A DNA stretch of 34,397 bases from Planctomycetota bacterium (GTDB taxonomy: Bacteria > Planctomycetota > UBA1135 > UBA2386), in contig JAEUHU010000382.1 in assembly GCA_016793305.1 (NCBI GenBank), forward strand, positions 1-34,397, written 5' to 3'. The position numbers and the translations under genes were made by a program. The notes under the pieces are model-generated. The model searched no databases. It was not told the DNA's origin and worked only from the letters and a program-made list of their open reading frames with translations. Shown piece after piece: positions 1 through 8,172 of this stretch; position 1 is the first letter of the stretch; every line of letters begins with the position of its first letter.

Positions 1-439
1 GGGCACGCTGTGGTCGGACGAGCTGAAGAGCAACGCCGGCCACACCTACATGCAGAAGGTCGGCGACTACTTCGGCGGGAAGGGCAAGCCGAAGCAGGAC
101 AAGCTGCCGGAGGACGGCACGCTGACGTTCGACAAGCTGACGTCGGTCTACTCGTCGGGCACGATCCACGAAGAGGACCAGCCCTGCCACCTGGTGGTCA
201 CGCAGCCGGATCTGTGCTCGACGCGCTGCGTCGAGGAGTTCGGCAACCCGTGCCAGCACTTCTGTCCGGCGGCGGTCTACGAGATGGAGGAGAAGGCCGG
301 TACCAAGCACGGCGTGGCGTTGAAGATCAATGCCAGCAACTGCGTGCACTGCAAGACGTGCGACATCATGGACCCGTACCAGGTGATCAACTGGGTGACG
401 CCGGAAGGTGGCGGCGGGCCGAACTACACGAACCTCTGA
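1..439 (+). CDS. Electron transfer flavoprotein-ubiquinone oxidoreductase, C-terminal part
   Basis: This is the last 145 residues of ETF-QO, read from base 2; the 5' part lies outside the window. The enzyme takes electrons from reduced electron transfer flavoprotein and passes them through FAD and a [4Fe-4S] cluster to membrane quinone. The fragment holds the ferredoxin-like cluster domain: a cysteine in CPAAVYE followed by NCVHCKTCDIMDP supplies the four cluster ligands, and the family-typical NWVTPEGGGGPNY lies at the C-terminus. It ends in TGA just inside a strong hairpin. Additional cysteines in CSTRCVEEFGNPCQ precede the ligand set. The family match is very clear; only the flavin and quinone regions cannot be assessed because they are off the edge. 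Confidence 0.95.
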   Translation, partial: GTLWSDELKSNAGHTYMQKVGDYFGGKGKPKQDKLPEDGTLTFDKLTSVYSSGTIHEEDQPCHLVVTQPDLCSTRCVEEFGNPCQHFCPAAVYEMEEKAGTKHGVALKINASNCVHCKTCDIMDPYQVINWVTPEGGGGPNYTNL

Positions 440-468
440 GCCGGCTCGCCCAAGGGGCGACCCGGCTC
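438..468 (+). terminator. Hairpin at the end of the ETF-QO gene
   Basis: GAGCCGG (438-444) pairs with CCGGCTC (462-468), and TCGCCC (446-451) pairs with GGGCGA (455-460) around a three-base loop, with one C-C mismatch. The stop codon TGA (437-439) lies partly inside the 5' arm. No T-run follows. The convergent gene ends at 589, so the hairpin could stop transcription from either side. The remaining 469-588 shows nothing else. Confidence 0.55.
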
Positions 469-588
469 GAGCTTGCTGGGACGCCGCAACGCGGGACCCG
501 TCGGCACTGATGCCGAGGCCCTCAGCCCCGCTGTTGCTTCATCCCGGAACGGTTCAGGCGCAGTTGATGCCGCGCCGTTCCGCGTCGC

Positions 589-1878
589 TCAGTGCGCCGC
601 CCGCAGCTTCGCGAGCAGCGTGCCCACCTGCTGCTCGGCGAGGCGCAGCCGTTCCTCGCTGGTCACGGCGAACGCTGCCTGCACGTGCGGGCGCAGCACC
701 GGAAAGCCAGCCAGTTCGGGCTCGGGCGAGTCGCTGACGCGGTGGCACAACGCGCACTGGGCCCGGTAGCTGGTCAGCTTGGCGGTGCCATAGTCGCGGA
801 ACAGGTCGAGGTCGTCGGCGTGCACCGCACGGAAGAACTGGCGTGGCTCGCCGCTGCGCAGGCCGCGTCGCTGCAGCTGCCAGACGCCGAAGTCGAGACC
901 ATCGCGGGTGAACGTCGGGTTGCCGATGCCGAGCGGGTCGCGGTTGTGCAGCCGCTGGGTGCGCACGTCGACCACCAGCGAGGTCGCGCGCGGCGTGCCC
1001 TGGTCGTCGACTGCGACCAGCCCTTGCACCAGCACGGCGGCGAAGCCGATCGGCACGGTCGGGCTCGGCCCCTTCGTCGCCCCTGGGGTCGGCAGCATGG
1101 CGGTGAGGGCGGCTTCGCCGTCCGGATGGCGCAGAAACACGCGCGACCAGAGCAGCGTGTGGGCGGCGTCGAACAGCCGCGTCGATCGGCGCGTGATCTC
1201 CCGGAAGCCGGTCGCGGTGCCACCGACCTGGGTGGGCAGTTCGTGCGCCGGCAGCGCCGGGTCGGTTCCGGCAGCGGCGAGCCGCAGTGGATCGGGCAAC
1301 TCGGCCAGCCGATCCGCCGGCAGCGCCAGCAACAGCGCCGTGTCCCGCAGCTTCGGCACCAGGTCGAGGTTCTGGCCGATGTCGAGCAGCCGTTCGGCGG
1401 CGCGCAGCAGGTCGTTCTGCAGGTGCACCGCCAGCACCGGGGTCCGCTGCAGCGTCGCGATCGCCGGGCGAAGGGCGGCGAGGTCGGCCGCCGCCGCCTC
1501 GGCTTGCGATGGGGACAGCCCTTCGAGGGGCAGCATGCGCCCGTCGCCGCCGTAGACGGCATGGTCCTCGGCGCGGCCGGCGCGCTTGCCGTGCACCCAG
1601 CCCTCGACCAGTTCGCGGGCAGGCTCGCCGGGGACCACGTGGGCGACTTCGGCTGGGACCAGCGCTGCGGTCCACAGCGCGCGGAACAGCCGGTTGGCCG
1701 GGTGGCTCGGGTCGTCGTCGTACGGGTTGAGCCGCTCTGGTGCCCGGGTGAGTCCCGCCCTCGTGTGGCCCGTCGGCCAGCGCTCCGCGTCCGGCGACTG
1801 CGCGAGAACGGGAGCGATGGTCAGCAGGGCGAGGGCGGTGCAGCGCACGGTGGCCGGCATCCAGACAGCGTAGGCCAT
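589..1878 (-). CDS. Secreted protein with one C-terminal CXXCH heme-binding motif
   Basis: A 429-residue protein of unknown function. The N-terminus, MAYAVWMPATVRCTALALLTIAPVLAQ, is a plausible Sec signal peptide, cleaved near PVLA-Q. A single CALCH motif at about residues 375-379 could bind one c-type heme covalently in the periplasm. The rest is alpha/beta-looking and matches no family I recognise; the region containing FDAAHTLLWSRVFLRHPDGE and TSLVVDVRTQRLHNRD is well ordered. I chose ATG 1878 because it starts the signal peptide; the frame stays open to 2148 through an intergenic repeat. It may be a degenerate cytochrome-like protein or a redox sensor. The next gene upstream on this strand is methyltransferase-like, 288 bases away. 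Confidence 0.75.
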   Translation of the reverse strand: MAYAVWMPATVRCTALALLTIAPVLAQSPDAERWPTGHTRAGLTRAPERLNPYDDDPSHPANRLFRALWTAALVPAEVAHVVPGEPARELVEGWVHGKRAGRAEDHAVYGGDGRMLPLEGLSPSQAEAAAADLAALRPAIATLQRTPVLAVHLQNDLLRAAERLLDIGQNLDLVPKLRDTALLLALPADRLAELPDPLRLAAAGTDPALPAHELPTQVGGTATGFREITRRSTRLFDAAHTLLWSRVFLRHPDGEAALTAMLPTPGATKGPSPTVPIGFAAVLVQGLVAVDDQGTPRATSLVVDVRTQRLHNRDPLGIGNPTFTRDGLDFGVWQLQRRGLRSGEPRQFFRAVHADDLDLFRDYGTAKLTSYRAQCALCHRVSDSPEPELAGFPVLRPHVQAAFAVTSEERLRLAEQQVGTLLAKLRAAH

Positions 1879-2046
1879 TGCGGGCCGCAGAGGGAATCGG
1901 CGACGGTCGGTCGAACCCCACGAGGCCACTCTCTCGCTTCCCGGCCGCTCGTCTTCGGCCGACTCACGCAACCGACCGTCGCCGACTACTAGGGAACGCC
2001 CCCCACGAAAAACGGCTCCGAGCCCCGAGAATCTCCACGCCCCAAC

Positions 2047-2160
2047 CTGATCCCTTGCGTGTTGGTGCGGTCGGGCTCGTGCGCTGCCCAGCCTTCCGGC
2101 GCTCGATCGACGGGGTCGACTCGCCCACGAATCTCCCCGCACCAACACGCAAGGGATCAG
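2047..2160. repeat. Inverted repeat of 24 bp arms, REPIN- or MITE-like
   Basis: The arm at 2047-2070 (CTGATCCCTTGCGTGTTGG followed by TGCGG) is the exact reverse complement of 2137-2160. The 66-bp centre is only weakly self-complementary (TCGTG/CACGA next to the arms, plus GTCGAC and TCGATCGA palindromes). A third related piece at 2029-2046 is a direct copy of 2129-2146 with two mismatches, exactly 100 bp away. The element fills most of the gap between two minus-strand genes. No other copy is visible in this window, so its multicopy nature is inferred. Confidence 0.7.
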
Positions 2161-2166
2161 TTTCCT

Positions 2167-2853
2167 TCAGCGGCGACCGAGCAGCCGGGTGCGGTGCACC
2201 AGCACGTCGCACGGGCCCGTGCCGGAGCGCCGGCGGACCAGCGCGTGGGTCAGCTCGAGCCGTTCGGGCTCGGCCAGGTCCAGCGCCTCGGCGAACGCGA
2301 ACACCAGGTCACCCGGCGTGCCGAGCGACAGCAGATGCGCACCGAGCACGCCGGTCACTTCGCGCAGGCCGGCGTTGCGCAGCACCTCGGCGAGCTGGTC
2401 GTCGGCGAGCCCTCGCAGTACTCCGCAGCGGGCGTCGGGCCAGCGCAGTTCGTGGGCGGCGGCACACAGGTCGGGCACCATGTCGGGCCCGGGCACGTCG
2501 ACGACGAAGCGACCGCCGGGACGCAGGTTGCCCTTGGCGAGATCGGCGTAGGCGCCGGGCGCCAGCAGCGGCCCACAGGCCGGCGTCAGCAGCAGCGCGT
2601 CGAACGTGCCGAAGCGCTCGCCGCCGCACGTCGTGTGCGCGAGCACGGTGACCTGCGGCAGGCCGAGCTCCGCGGCGCGTTCGGCCGCGGCGCGATCGCG
2701 CAGCACCAGCGTCAGCTGGCCGCCGCTGCCCACCGAAGCCGCCAGCGCGCGCACCTGGGCGAGGCCCGGTTCGATCGCCAACAGGCGATCCTGGCGCCGC
2801 ACGTCCAGCAGGGCGATCGCGGCGGCGATCCAGGGTTGCAGTTCGGGAGGCAT
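2167..2853 (-). CDS. Class I SAM-methyltransferase-like protein with degenerate motif I
   Basis: A 228-residue soluble protein. The overall order resembles a Rossmann-fold methyltransferase: an opening helix (PPELQPWIAAAIALLDV), a strand LLAIEPGLAQVRALAASV where motif I (ExGxGxG) should be, a second strand LTLVLRD, FDALLLTPACGPLL, then the post-core strand NLRPGGRFVVDVPG and AGLREVTG. The canonical glycine-rich SAM loop is missing, so catalysis is doubtful. ATG 2853 is preceded by GGAG with a five-base gap, which fixes the start. It faces away from glpD, with 121 bases between the two starts. The fold call is inference from motif order; the substrate is unknown. Confidence 0.6.
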   Translation of the reverse strand: MPPELQPWIAAAIALLDVRRQDRLLAIEPGLAQVRALAASVGSGGQLTLVLRDRAAAERAAELGLPQVTVLAHTTCGGERFGTFDALLLTPACGPLLAPGAYADLAKGNLRPGGRFVVDVPGPDMVPDLCAAAHELRWPDARCGVLRGLADDQLAEVLRNAGLREVTGVLGAHLLSLGTPGDLVFAFAEALDLAEPERLELTHALVRRRSGTGPCDVLVHRTRLLGRR

Positions 2854-2974
2854 CGCGACTCCGGCTGGCGACGAGGCAAGGGCGACCGTGCGGATCGTGG
2901 CGGCGAAGCGCGGGCGTGGCAACCCCGCAGGTCGCACCCTGGAGACCCGTGCACGGCTTTGCCATGATCGCCAT

Positions 2975-4558
2975 GTGCGCATCGACCCACGGCTCCTGCA
3001 CGAGCGACGCTTCGACCTGGTCGTCGTCGGGGCCGGCATCCACGGGGCGGCCGTCGCGCGCGACGCGGCGCTGCGCGGCCGCTCGGTGCTGCTGCTCGAC
3101 GCGCGCGACCTCGCCGCCGGCACCAGCTCGCGCAGCTCGCGGCTGGTGCACGGGGGGCTGCGCTACCTGCGGCACGGCCACTTCGGCCTCGTGCGCGAAG
3201 CGTTGCACGAACGCGAACGGCTGCTGCGCACAGCACCGCACCTGGTGCGGCCGCTGCCGATGCTGATGCCGTTCTTCCGCGACGTCGACGGGTTGCCAGG
3301 CAGTGGCGCCTCCCGGCTCGCCATGCGGCTCGGCACCTGGCTCTACCAGGGTCTCGCCGGGCGCAGCACCCTGCCGGGACCGAGATCGCTGTCGGCGGAC
3401 GACGCGCTGGCGGCGTTCCCGGGCCTGCGACGACGGGGCCTGCGTTCGGCGCTCGAGTTCTTCGACGCCGCGACCGTGGACGTGCGCCTCGTGTTGGCGA
3501 ACGTGCTCGACGCCGTCGCCCACGGGGCCGTGCTGGCGACGCACACCGAACTGGTCGGCGTGGTCGACGGGGGGGTGCTGCTGCAAGATCGTCTCGGCGA
3601 CTCGGCACCGGTGGTGCGCACCGACCACGTGGTCAACGCGGCTGGACCGCGCGTCGACGCGCTGCGCTTGCGCCTGGGCATCGACGCACCGGCGCTGACC
3701 CGGCAGAGCCGCGGCAGCCATCTCGTGCTGGCGCCGCGCGCCGGTGAACTGGCGCTGGCGGCGTTCCTGCCCGACCGCCGGATCCAGTTCGTGATCCCGC
3801 ACGACGGCGGCACGCTGTGCGGCACGACCGACGTCGACGATCCGCTGCCGGGCGACGAGACCGGGCCTCCCGAGGCCGACGTCGACTACCTGCTCGGGGC
3901 GATGGCGCATCTGTTCGAGGTACCGCCGAGCCGCGCCGACGTGCGCTTCTGCTACGCCGGCTGGCGCGCGCTGCCGACCGGCCAGGGGCCGCCCGGAGCG
4001 CTGCACCGCGAAGCGTTCCTCGTGCGCGAAGCGATCTCGGGGGCGGCCCTGCACACGATCGTCGGCGGCAAGCTGACGACGCACCGTTCGTTCGCCGAGC
4101 GCGTCACCGCGGCGGTCACCGGCGACCTGACGCCGTCGCCGACGCGAACGCGCCCTCTGCCCGGCGGCGACGGCCCGCGCGAAGTCGCCGATCCGCTGTG
4201 GTGGCGCCACGGCAGCCGCGTGCAGCGCGTGCGCGACCTGTGCCGCGAGCGGCCGGAGTGGCGCGCGCCGTTGTGTCCGCACCGGCCGTTCCTCGCCGCC
4301 GAGCTGGTGCTGGCGCTGCGCGACGAAGGGGCGGCGACGTTCGCCGATGCGCTGCTGCGTCGCCTCGTGCACACCGCCGGTCCGTGCCGCGAGCCCGCCT
4401 GCCTGCGCGCGGCGCACACGCTGTTCCTGCAGGAACGCCGCTGGCCGGTCGACGACGACCCCGACCTGGCGATCGCGGCGCTGCACGACGAACTGCAGCA
4501 GCTCTGCGGCGCTCTCGAACTCGGCCAGCCGGGGCCGTCGGCGGTGGAGACCTCGTGA
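2975..4558 (+). CDS. glpD: FAD-dependent glycerol-3-phosphate dehydrogenase
   Basis: A 527-residue enzyme that oxidises sn-glycerol 3-phosphate to dihydroxyacetone phosphate and feeds electrons to quinone at the inner face of the membrane. The dinucleotide motif VVVGAGIHGAAVARDAALRG begins at about residue 16, followed by the family signature GTSSRSSRLVHGGLRYL near residue 50. FVIPHDGGTLCGTTDVDDP and the substrate-loop region CYAGWRALP are also typical, and the C-terminal helical domain is complete. No in-frame ATG precedes the FAD motif; GTG 2975 puts it at the usual distance and is chosen. Its TGA overlaps the GTG of the next gene by three bases, indicating translational coupling to the thioredoxin/NHL protein. 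Confidence 0.93.
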   Translation: MRIDPRLLHERRFDLVVVGAGIHGAAVARDAALRGRSVLLLDARDLAAGTSSRSSRLVHGGLRYLRHGHFGLVREALHERERLLRTAPHLVRPLPMLMPFFRDVDGLPGSGASRLAMRLGTWLYQGLAGRSTLPGPRSLSADDALAAFPGLRRRGLRSALEFFDAATVDVRLVLANVLDAVAHGAVLATHTELVGVVDGGVLLQDRLGDSAPVVRTDHVVNAAGPRVDALRLRLGIDAPALTRQSRGSHLVLAPRAGELALAAFLPDRRIQFVIPHDGGTLCGTTDVDDPLPGDETGPPEADVDYLLGAMAHLFEVPPSRADVRFCYAGWRALPTGQGPPGALHREAFLVREAISGAALHTIVGGKLTTHRSFAERVTAAVTGDLTPSPTRTRPLPGGDGPREVADPLWWRHGSRVQRVRDLCRERPEWRAPLCPHRPFLAAELVLALRDEGAATFADALLRRLVHTAGPCREPACLRAAHTLFLQERRWPVDDDPDLAIAALHDELQQLCGALELGQPGPSAVETS

Positions 4559-6276
4559 GCTCTGGGCTCACGCTGCCGGCTTCGCTCGACTGGCTCGGTC
4601 GGCCGGCGCTGCATGCCGAATCGGGCCTCGCGGGCCACGTGGTGGTCGTGCTGCTGTGGCGGCTCGGCTGCGACGACTGCCGCGAAGCCGCGGCCGAACT
4701 CGAACAGGTCGTGCGAGCGGTCGGCGAGCAGCCGTTCGTGGTGCTCGCCGCGCAGGTGCCGACCAATGCCGCCGAACGCGATCGTGCGCGGCAGTCGCGG
4801 GCGGCGGCCGCCCGGCCGTTCGCGGCCTGTGTCGACGCGCAGCGCGAACTGGTCGGCTCACTGCAGGCGAAGGCGCTGCCGTTCGTCGCGCTGTTCGCCG
4901 CCGATGGCGAACGGAAGTTCGCGAGCCCAGGCGTGCCGCATCGCCAGCGTCTGCGGGAGGCGATCGACGCGCTGCTCGCCGACGCGGCGCACGACGGGCG
5001 CCGTGGCGTGGTGCCGTTCGTGCCGTATGCAGAACCGCCGCGACTCGAGCCGGTGGCGTTGCTCGCCGAGCCGGATCGCCTGTGGCTCGCCGCCGCTGGT
5101 TCGCACCGGGTGCACGAACTCGACCACACGGGCCGGGTGTTGCGCACGTTCGGTTCGGGGGCGGCGGGCGGCAACGACGGCGTACCCTCGCACCAGCAGT
5201 TCGTGCGGCCGGCGGCGCTGCTCGGGCTGCCGGACCACGTGCTGGTCGCCGACGCCTCTGCGCACACGCTGCGTGCGCTCGAGCGCCGCAGCGGCTGCAG
5301 CGAGACGTGGAGCGGCACCGGCCGGCGCAGCACCGATCGCACCGGCGGTGCCTACGCCCGCGACCAGGGCCTGTGCACTCCTTCGGCGTTGCTCGCACTC
5401 GACGGCACCGTGGTGATCGCCCAGCCGCTCTTGCGCCAGCTGTGGCAGTTCGATCCGGCCACGCGCGCGGCCGCGGCGTGGCTCGGCAGCGGCGAACGGC
5501 ACGCGCGCTCGCCCGAGGAGTTGGTGTTCCAGGCGCCGCACGGACTCGCCGCACCCGAAGGCTCGGCGTACGGCGGCGAACTGCTGGTCGCCGATGCCGG
5601 GGCCGACGCGATCGTCGCGGTCGATCTCGCGCACTTGCGCGCGCGGGTGCGCTGGGCCGGCGTGCCGCGCCCCGTTGCCGTGCTCGTCCACGAAGACTCG
5701 GTGTTCGTCGCCGCGTCGTTCGGGCCGGCGATCCTGGTCGGCAGCCGGCACGAACCGACGGCACCGCTGCGACCGCTGTTCGGTGCGGAGCACGGGCTGG
5801 TCGAGCCGGGGGCGCTCGCCGCGTTCGGCACGACGCTGTGGATCGCCGACGTCGGCGCCGACGTGGTCTGGGTCGCCGACCTCGCCGCGCCAGCGCGCGG
5901 GCTCGTGCCGCTGGCGCTCGCGGGCCTGCCGGCTGCTGCGGCCGAGTCGGGCTCGCGCGCCACGTTGCACGCACCGGCGCGGCTCGCAGCACACGGCGAC
6001 GTCGCGCTGCGGCTCCGCGTGCCGGTGGTGGCCGGCGACGAGCGCTTCGAGATCGACGTCGTCGACGCCGGGCCTCGACGCCTCGCCGTGCCGCGCCACG
6101 CGGTCGTCGTGCCCCGCAACGGCGTCGGCGAACTGCTTCTGCCGCTCGACGAACCGGGGATCGGAGCGCTGCGGGTCCGGATGCGTTCGTCGATGGGCGC
6201 CCGGCATGTGGTCGTGCCGATCGAGGCCGTCGACGGGGGGGCGCTGGTGCTCGAGGTGGACGGAACCTCGGGCTGA
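4555..6276 (+). CDS. Thioredoxin-like plus NHL beta-propeller protein (NHLRC2-like)
   Basis: A 573-residue protein starting at GTG 4555, which shares bases with the glpD stop (GTGA). Residues about 1-140 form a thioredoxin-like domain with a CDDC motif at 39-42 (LLWRLGCDDCREAAAELEQV). From about 155 onward come NHL-type propeller blades: DRLWLAAAGSHRVHELD, DHVLVADASAHTLRALE, GELLVADAGADAIVAVD, TTLWIADVGADVVWVAD. A C-terminal beta-rich segment follows. This order (thioredoxin, NHL, beta tail) is that of the NHLRC2 family, whose bacterial role is not established. No signal peptide is visible, so it is probably cytoplasmic. Coupling to glpD may be functional or merely positional. Confidence 0.82.
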   Translation: MSSGLTLPASLDWLGRPALHAESGLAGHVVVVLLWRLGCDDCREAAAELEQVVRAVGEQPFVVLAAQVPTNAAERDRARQSRAAAARPFAACVDAQRELVGSLQAKALPFVALFAADGERKFASPGVPHRQRLREAIDALLADAAHDGRRGVVPFVPYAEPPRLEPVALLAEPDRLWLAAAGSHRVHELDHTGRVLRTFGSGAAGGNDGVPSHQQFVRPAALLGLPDHVLVADASAHTLRALERRSGCSETWSGTGRRSTDRTGGAYARDQGLCTPSALLALDGTVVIAQPLLRQLWQFDPATRAAAAWLGSGERHARSPEELVFQAPHGLAAPEGSAYGGELLVADAGADAIVAVDLAHLRARVRWAGVPRPVAVLVHEDSVFVAASFGPAILVGSRHEPTAPLRPLFGAEHGLVEPGALAAFGTTLWIADVGADVVWVADLAAPARGLVPLALAGLPAAAAESGSRATLHAPARLAAHGDVALRLRVPVVAGDERFEIDVVDAGPRRLAVPRHAVVVPRNGVGELLLPLDEPGIGALRVRMRSSMGARHVVVPIEAVDGGALVLEVDGTSG

Positions 6277-6278
6277 CG

Positions 6279-6304
6279 CGCCGCCGCGCCCGCGCGGTTC
6301 GGCG
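6279..6304 (+). terminator. Hairpin after the thioredoxin/NHL gene
   Basis: CGCCG (6279-6283) pairs with CGGCG (6300-6304), and CCGC (6284-6287) with GCGG (6294-6297), leaving a TT bulge and a six-base loop, two bases after the stop. There is no T-run, so it is only a candidate terminator. The rest of 6305-6485 shows no gene and no clear promoter. Confidence 0.35.
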
Positions 6305-6485
6305 AGGGGGTGTCGCCGGCGGCCCAGCATCTCCGAAAGCGGGGCCCCCGATGACGGGAGAACTGCCCGGATTTGCCGAGACATCCAGCTCGTCCCGGGA
6401 TCACCTTGGCGACCTGTTGCGGCCATGGGAAGGGCCCTCTGGTCCCCGCCGCGTCGGCCTCTCCCCCTCCTCACCCGAGATCACC

Positions 6486-8051
6486 ATGAAGCTCCCGAAT
6501 CCCATCGCTGCCACCTACCTGCTCGCGCTGGCCTCCGTGCTGCCGGCCCAGGTGTTGAGTGCTCCCGAGTCGATCCAGTCGGTGTCAGGCGGGTTCCTCC
6601 GCGGCCTCGAGATGCTCGACGGCAACGGCGACGGGTTGCTCGATGTCCTGCGGGTCACGACTTCGGGGATCCAGTTCCTCCCAGGCAATGGACTCGGTGG
6701 CTTCGGTGCCCCGATCGTCACGGCGTTGCCCAACCCCTTCGACGGGTTCGCGACCTCCATGCGCTGCGGCGACGTGAATGCCGACGGTCTTCCCGACGTG
6801 GTGTGGCCGGCGTTCACCGGGATCTTCGTGCGCCTCGGCGACGGGAGCGGCGCGTTTCCTGGTGCTGGCAGCGTCGACCCGAGCGTGCAGGGCAACATCA
6901 ACCTCCAGCCGATCCTCATGGACTGGAACGTTGACGGGGCGGTGGACATCGTCTTCTTCGATGGCTTCGGGCAGCTCACGTTCGCCCCGGGGGACGGTGC
7001 TGGCAACTTCGGGGCATTGCAGCCGATCGCCGTTCCCGTCGGCGTGCTGCTGCCGGCGTTCGGCGCCCAAACCGCTGTCGACTTGGATGCCGATGGTGAT
7101 CAGGAGTTGGTGCTGACGGGAACGACGCTCGTGATCCTGCATCCCGACGGGCTGGGTGGCGTCGGCGACGTGACGTCGATCCCGGCGGCCGTTCTCTCCC
7201 CGGGCAGTGCGACGATCCACAGCCTCGCCGGGTTCGTGGACCACGACCAGGACGGGCGTCTGGACCTGTTGCTGTCCGGCAACGCGCAGATCCTGCCGGT
7301 GCTCGCCGACGGCCTCGGTGGGTTCCTGCCCGGGCTGCCGATCCCGTTGTCCGAGGCGGTCACGCAACCCAGGGGCACGGATCTCGATGGGGATGGCCTG
7401 CTGGACGTGGTCGGCTTCGCTTCCCCGTACTCCGTGCTGGTGTTCCAGGGCACGGCGGGTGGTGGATTCGCCGCGGCCCAGTCGTTTCCGGCCTACTCGA
7501 CGACGGCCTTCCCTGACCTCGACGACCTGGCTTCGGGCCTCGCCGTCGGCGACCTCGACGGCGATGGCCGAGGCGACGTGTGCACCGTGGGCTTCTCCGG
7601 AGTGCTCAGCACCCTGCGCAACATCGTGCCGCACGCGAGTGGCCTGTCCCGGTATGGATCCGGCACGCCGACCTGTCGCGGCACGATGGGGCTGACCGGT
7701 TCGCGCCGCCCGTCGATCGGGGCCAGCGATTTCGCCGTGCTGTGCAGCAATGCGCCTGCGGTGTCGGTCGGTCTGCTGGCGCTCGGCACGCGCGTCACCG
7801 ACGGTTGGGATCCACTGGGCCTCGGCATCGTGCTGCACCTCGGGTTCGCATCGCCGGTCGCCGCGGCGACGAGCGACGTGGTCGGTGCGGCGCGCTTCCC
7901 GCTGCCGATCCCGGCGCTGCCGTTGCTGATCGGTTTGCGGGTGCACGCCCAGACGGTGTGGCTCGGCGAGGCGGACCTCGGCGACACGTGCAGCTCGGGC
8001 CAGTACGAGCTGGCGTCGTCGCGAGGGTTGTCGATCCGGTTGTTGCCCTGA
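6486..8051 (+). CDS. Secreted FG-GAP/VCBS repeat protein with planctomycete-type C-terminal domain
   Basis: A 521-residue exported protein. The signal peptide is MKLPNPIAATYLLALASVLPAQ. Seven calcium-loop FG-GAP motifs of the form DxNxDG or DxDxDG follow: DGNGDGLLDV, DVNADGLPDV, DWNVDGAVDI, DLDADGDQEL, DHDQDGRLDL, DLDGDGLLDV and DLDGDGRGDV. These suggest a seven-bladed propeller of the integrin-alpha type, built by about residue 380. The last 140 residues, from YGSGTPTCRGTMGLTG, form a separate beta-rich domain I associate with planctomycete surface proteins. The likely role is extracellular or outer-surface binding; no enzyme motif is present. ATG 6486 is chosen because it opens the signal peptide; no good Shine-Dalgarno is seen. 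Confidence 0.85.
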   Translation: MKLPNPIAATYLLALASVLPAQVLSAPESIQSVSGGFLRGLEMLDGNGDGLLDVLRVTTSGIQFLPGNGLGGFGAPIVTALPNPFDGFATSMRCGDVNADGLPDVVWPAFTGIFVRLGDGSGAFPGAGSVDPSVQGNINLQPILMDWNVDGAVDIVFFDGFGQLTFAPGDGAGNFGALQPIAVPVGVLLPAFGAQTAVDLDADGDQELVLTGTTLVILHPDGLGGVGDVTSIPAAVLSPGSATIHSLAGFVDHDQDGRLDLLLSGNAQILPVLADGLGGFLPGLPIPLSEAVTQPRGTDLDGDGLLDVVGFASPYSVLVFQGTAGGGFAAAQSFPAYSTTAFPDLDDLASGLAVGDLDGDGRGDVCTVGFSGVLSTLRNIVPHASGLSRYGSGTPTCRGTMGLTGSRRPSIGASDFAVLCSNAPAVSVGLLALGTRVTDGWDPLGLGIVLHLGFASPVAAATSDVVGAARFPLPIPALPLLIGLRVHAQTVWLGEADLGDTCSSGQYELASSRGLSIRLLP

Positions 8052-8160
8052 ACGAGCTGGTGCGGATGCTCCTGCCCGTCGGGTGCCGCGTATCGGCGTC
8101 CGGCCACGATCCGGGCAACGTGGCGGGAGGCAGGATCGGCTCCGCGACGTCGCCGCAACC

Positions 8161-8167
8161 AAGGAAG
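8161..8167 (+). promoter_or_regulatory. Ribosome binding site supporting a TTG start at 8173
   Basis: AAGGAAG ends five bases before TTG 8173. No ATG in this frame is as well placed; the first in-frame ATG (8263) lies inside the hydrophobic signal segment. Confidence 0.6.
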
Positions 8168-8172
8168 CTCCG

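Noticed and set aside
1964..2212. Open frames on both strands through the inverted repeat that read alike (DPLRVGA ... PTRKGS)
   Set aside because: The likeness comes from the palindrome itself; no start site or codon bias supports translation.
2309..4486. Minus-strand frame of about 725 codons across glpD
   Set aside because: GlpD motifs are clear on the plus strand. The antisense frame is arginine-, alanine- and glutamine-rich, as expected of a GC-rich shadow.
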